NCBI GenBank assembly: GCA_964573705.1
Contig: CAZNLT010000006.1
Span: 3,546-67,545 of the forward strand
Direction of reading: 5' to 3'
DNA length: 64,000 bases
Source: JAABSQ01 sp964573705
GTDB taxonomy: Bacteria > Desulfobacterota > Desulfobacteria > Desulfobacterales > Desulfococcaceae
Shown here: positions 61,547 through 64,000 of the stretch, in pieces
How positions within the stretch are numbered: position 1 is the stretch's first letter
How the letters are laid out: every line of letters begins with the position of its first letter
Translations under genes and position numbers: made by a program
The notes under the pieces: generated by a model
What the model was told of the DNA's origin: nothing
What the model saw: only the letters and a program-made list of their open reading frames with translations
Databases searched by the model: none

Positions 61547-63350
61547 GCAGTTCCTCTTCGAGTTCCTGAAGGCGAAAGGTATCCGCATAGTATCCGCCGG
61601 CCTTCATCAATTCCTCATGGGAGCCCGATTCGGTGATCCGCCCATCTCGAAGGGTGATGATCCGGTCGGCGAAGCGAAGGGCGGAAAGGCGATGGGAGAC
61701 GATGACCACGGTGCGGTCCCGGGATATCGATTGAATGGTCTGAATAATGGCGCTGCCGTTTTCCATATCCACCTGACTGATGGGATCATCCAGAATCAGG
61801 ACGGGTCCTTCTCGAAGCAGGGCCCGGGCCAGGGCGATGCGCTGCTTCTGCCCCCCGGAAAGAATCACGCCTTTTTCTCCCACCACGGTTTCCAATCCCC
61901 GAGGCAATTCCTGAATCGTATCCTGAAGGGCCGCGTTTCTCAAAGCCCGCTCCAGGGCCTCCTCAGTGATGTCCGGCGCATCGAAGGTGATGTTCTCCCG
62001 AATGGCGCCGGCGAACAGGAAGGGTTCCTGGGGCACGAAGGCGATCAGATCCCGAAGGTCGGAAAGGCGAATTCGGCGAATATCGGTGCCGTCGAACAAA
62101 ATGCGGCCTTCAGAAGCATCGAACACCCGGGGAATCAGGTTGAGCAGGGTGGTCTTGCCGCTGCCGGGCGGTCCTACAATGCCCAGGGTGCTTCCGCGAG
62201 GCAGCGGAAGGTCGATATCGGTCAACACCTTTTCTCCATCGGGTTCATACCGAAATCCGACCCCTTTAAAACCGATTCCCGATTGGATGGACGTGAGCGA
62301 CTGCGGGTCCGGTCCGTCCTGAATACCGGGCGGGGTTTGAAGGATATGGCCGATGCGGTCCAGGGAGGCGGTGCCCCGCTGAATCAGATTGATCACCCAC
62401 CCCATGGCCATCATGGGCCAGGTGAGAAGGCCCAGGTAGCTGATGAAGGCGGCGAAATCTCCCGGCGAGATGATCCCGTAGATGGTCTGGCGGCCCCCGA
62501 GATAGATGACGATGGTGAGGCTGATGTTGGAAAAAAAGACCATCATGGGGAAAAAGGCGCCGGTGATGGTGATCAGTTTAATATTTCTGGAGATGTAATG
62601 CCTGGACCGGGTCTCCAGGTGTTCGACGGTTTCCGCCTCCCGGGTATAGGCCTTGATGATGCGGATACCGGCGAAGCGTTCCCGAATCACCTCGGTCAGC
62701 TCCGAGAACGACCCCTGAACCTCCTGGTAGGCCTTGTGCATCCGCTTGCTGAAAAACCGGGCGCCGAAGACGATGACCGGCATGGGAATGATGACGAACA
62801 GGGTCAGCCGAAGATTGATATAGGCCATGAACACAATGGTGGTGATGCCCAGGACCACGGCGTCGGTCAGGGCCACCAGCCCCATCCCGGCGGCCATGCG
62901 GATGTGCTGAATATCATTGGTGGCATGGGCCATGAGGTCTCCGGTTTTGGCCCGGTTGAAATAGCTTGCCGACAAGGTCTGAAGATGACTGAACAGACGG
63001 TTCCGCAACCCCTCCTCGATTTGGCGGGAGAGGCCGATCAGGCAGATCCGCCATACATACCGGAAAACGGCGATCAACACGGCGATGGCGACGATATAGG
63101 CCGCATACCTCAGCAGCCCGGCGGGATCGATGGCCAGGGCCGTCAACTGGTCCACCACCGCTTTGATGATTCGCGGAATCACCAGCTGCAGAAAATCGAC
63201 GGTGATCAGACAGCCGATGCCGATCAGGATAAACCGGCGATTGGAACGGATATAGGGGCGAAGGAGATCGGTCGATTTCATGCCTGTCAGTTTGCCATTC
63301 CAGAATCGGCAAAACAAGCGAAAAAAACCGGTGTTCATTTTTTTCCCCAT
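61536..63350 (-). CDS. Heterodimeric ABC exporter, degenerate-site half
   Basis: 604-aa half-transporter with six spans and a nucleotide-binding domain: Walker A GPPGSGKTT near 375, signature LSGGQKQR, and Walker B VLILDDPISQVD, where the catalytic Glu is replaced by Asp. Such an Asp marks the non-hydrolysing site in heterodimeric exporters, whose other half is the downstream gene (overlap 11 bases). The start could be the ATG at 63350 or 63338 (GGGG upstream) or 63281 (MKSTDLLRPY). Confidence 0.9.
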   Translation of the reverse strand: MGKKMNTGFFRLFCRFWNGKLTGMKSTDLLRPYIRSNRRFILIGIGCLITVDFLQLVIPRIIKAVVDQLTALAIDPAGLLRYAAYIVAIAVLIAVFRYVWRICLIGLSRQIEEGLRNRLFSHLQTLSASYFNRAKTGDLMAHATNDIQHIRMAAGMGLVALTDAVVLGITTIVFMAYINLRLTLFVIIPMPVIVFGARFFSKRMHKAYQEVQGSFSELTEVIRERFAGIRIIKAYTREAETVEHLETRSRHYISRNIKLITITGAFFPMMVFFSNISLTIVIYLGGRQTIYGIISPGDFAAFISYLGLLTWPMMAMGWVINLIQRGTASLDRIGHILQTPPGIQDGPDPQSLTSIQSGIGFKGVGFRYEPDGEKVLTDIDLPLPRGSTLGIVGPPGSGKTTLLNLIPRVFDASEGRILFDGTDIRRIRLSDLRDLIAFVPQEPFLFAGAIRENITFDAPDITEEALERALRNAALQDTIQELPRGLETVVGEKGVILSGGQKQRIALARALLREGPVLILDDPISQVDMENGSAIIQTIQSISRDRTVVIVSHRLSALRFADRIITLRDGRITESGSHEELMKAGGYYADTFRLQELEEELHAR

Positions 63351-63378
63351 TGATTCAAACCGGATAAGACAACTTACG

Positions 63379-63407
63379 TTGACTTTCCAGGGGGCGGTTG
63401 ATATGGT
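63379..63407 (+). promoter_or_regulatory. Promoter immediately before the RNB gene
   Basis: TTGACT, 17-base spacer, TATGGT. The predicted start near 63414 is two bases before the ATG at 63416, suggesting a leaderless mRNA. Confidence 0.5.
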
Positions 63408-63415
63408 AACCGGTT

Positions 63416-64000
63416 ATGGAACCTGGAAATATTGTTGAATATATCGATCGCCAGAAGATGATCAGCGCCGCGGTTTACGAGGTCCGAAATCAACGGGTTC
63501 GTTTGTTGAACGAGCATAATCGTGAGGCGAATCTCGCCGTCAGTCGATTGACCCACGTCTCAAGCCTGAAAATTGATATCGCCCGAAACAGGGAAAAGGT
63601 AGTGGAAGCCCTTCAGGAGAAGAGCCGGCGGCGCCGGGAATTGTCCCAAGAGGTGAATGTGCGGGAACTCTGGGAAATTCTCCATTCTGAAAAAGAGTGG
63701 ATCGATCTCAAGACCATGACGGAACTCTGTTTTCCCGGTAATCCCACCGAAGACCATGAATCGGCGGTGGCCCGGGCTTTTTTTGAAGACCGGCTCTATT
63801 TCAAATTCAACAATGATTCCTTTTTTCCCTATACCGAGGCCCAGGTCAAACAGATTCAGGCCCGGGCAAGAGAGGCCGCCCGTAAACAGCGCCTGATCGA
63901 TACCGCCGCCGATTGGTTGAAGACGGTCTTGGACCCCGAGGAGGATTTTTCCATTTCGACCGACTTAACCCAGGAGCAGCAAGAATGTGTTCGGATTCTG
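63416..64000 (+). CDS. RNB-domain ribonuclease (RNase II-like), 5' part
   Basis: First 195 codons of a gene that runs off the right edge. The start MEPGNIVEYIDRQKMISAAVYEV and the block VSRLTHVSS (residues 39-47) resemble the N-terminal region of long RNB-family exoribonuclease-like proteins of Desulfobacterota; the catalytic RNB domain would lie beyond the window. No ribosome site precedes the ATG and an adjacent upstream ATG at 63403 stops after 11 codons, so this start is the best available. Confidence in the family is moderate because the core is not visible. Confidence 0.65.
   Translation, partial: MEPGNIVEYIDRQKMISAAVYEVRNQRVRLLNEHNREANLAVSRLTHVSSLKIDIARNREKVVEALQEKSRRRRELSQEVNVRELWEILHSEKEWIDLKTMTELCFPGNPTEDHESAVARAFFEDRLYFKFNNDSFFPYTEAQVKQIQARAREAARKQRLIDTAADWLKTVLDPEEDFSISTDLTQEQQECVRIL

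Noticed and set aside
61503..63353. 616-aa open frame opposite the ABC exporter gene
   Set aside because: Antisense shadow: composition dominated by Gly, Asp and His and no recognisable domain, while the other strand encodes a complete ABC half-transporter.

Overview
The window looks like a contiguous chromosomal piece of an anaerobic, Gram-negative, G+C-moderate bacterium, most likely a sulfate-reducing or related Desulfobacterota (inference). Supporting signs are a four-subunit 2-oxoacid:ferredoxin oxidoreductase (KorDABC type), formate-tetrahydrofolate ligase, a selenocysteine-containing SelD, MenG/UbiE-type quinone methylation genes, a BamD lipoprotein, type IV pilus genes and many two-component proteins. 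No rRNA, tRNA, CRISPR array, insertion sequence or prophage was seen.

Layout. 1-545: 5' part of an HtrA/DegP protease, running off the left edge. 924-7934: a long operon rpiB-glyA-dCMP deaminase-nrdR-ribD-ribE-ribBA-ribH-nusB, with many start/stop overlaps, joining one-carbon, nucleotide and riboflavin synthesis. 7936-15493: TrpB2-type synthase, a small four-Cys protein, an MBL hydrolase, ispG, proS and relA/spoT. 15490-17765 (minus): rpmB, then trxA-trxB-bamD. 18057-25228: a purN variant, the kor operon, a radical SAM protein, mltG and nagZ. 25387-28048: a TerD / soluble M48 peptidase / tandem-TerD stress module. 28476-32583: pilC, a PilS-like kinase, an NhaP antiporter and a small lipoprotein. 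32.7-50.1 kb: signalling and cell-envelope genes (M23 endopeptidase, HD-GYP regulator with hybrid kinase, threonine aldolase, Ser/Thr kinase, TPR lipoprotein, TetR, response regulator) mixed with five damaged genes: a TPR remnant, a ClC channel, a kinase frameshift, a solute-binding sensor-kinase remnant and a PhoD-like phosphatase. 50.2-55.9 kb: a FixH-like/SafE-like pair, then quinone-type genes (UbiE/MenG, UbiA family, UbiG, MenI-like thioesterase) and two DUF2845-like secreted proteins. 56.1-64 kb: fhs, selenocysteine selD with a visible SECIS, a heterodimeric ABC exporter, and the start of an RNB-domain ribonuclease running off the right edge.

How genes fit together. GlyA, Fhs and PurN share folate one-carbon units; the rib genes supply flavin to TrxB and other flavoenzymes; TrxA/TrxB are driven by an exact-consensus sigma-70-type promoter; MltG, NagZ and the M23 protein act on peptidoglycan. 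The least-explained parts are the Ter/M48 module, the lipoprotein that joins a zinc-ligand-less M14/MpaA-like domain to TPRs carrying a recurring C-x2-C, and a large interrupted inverted repeat at 53.55-53.69 kb. All family calls are from reading the translated sequence; no database search was run.
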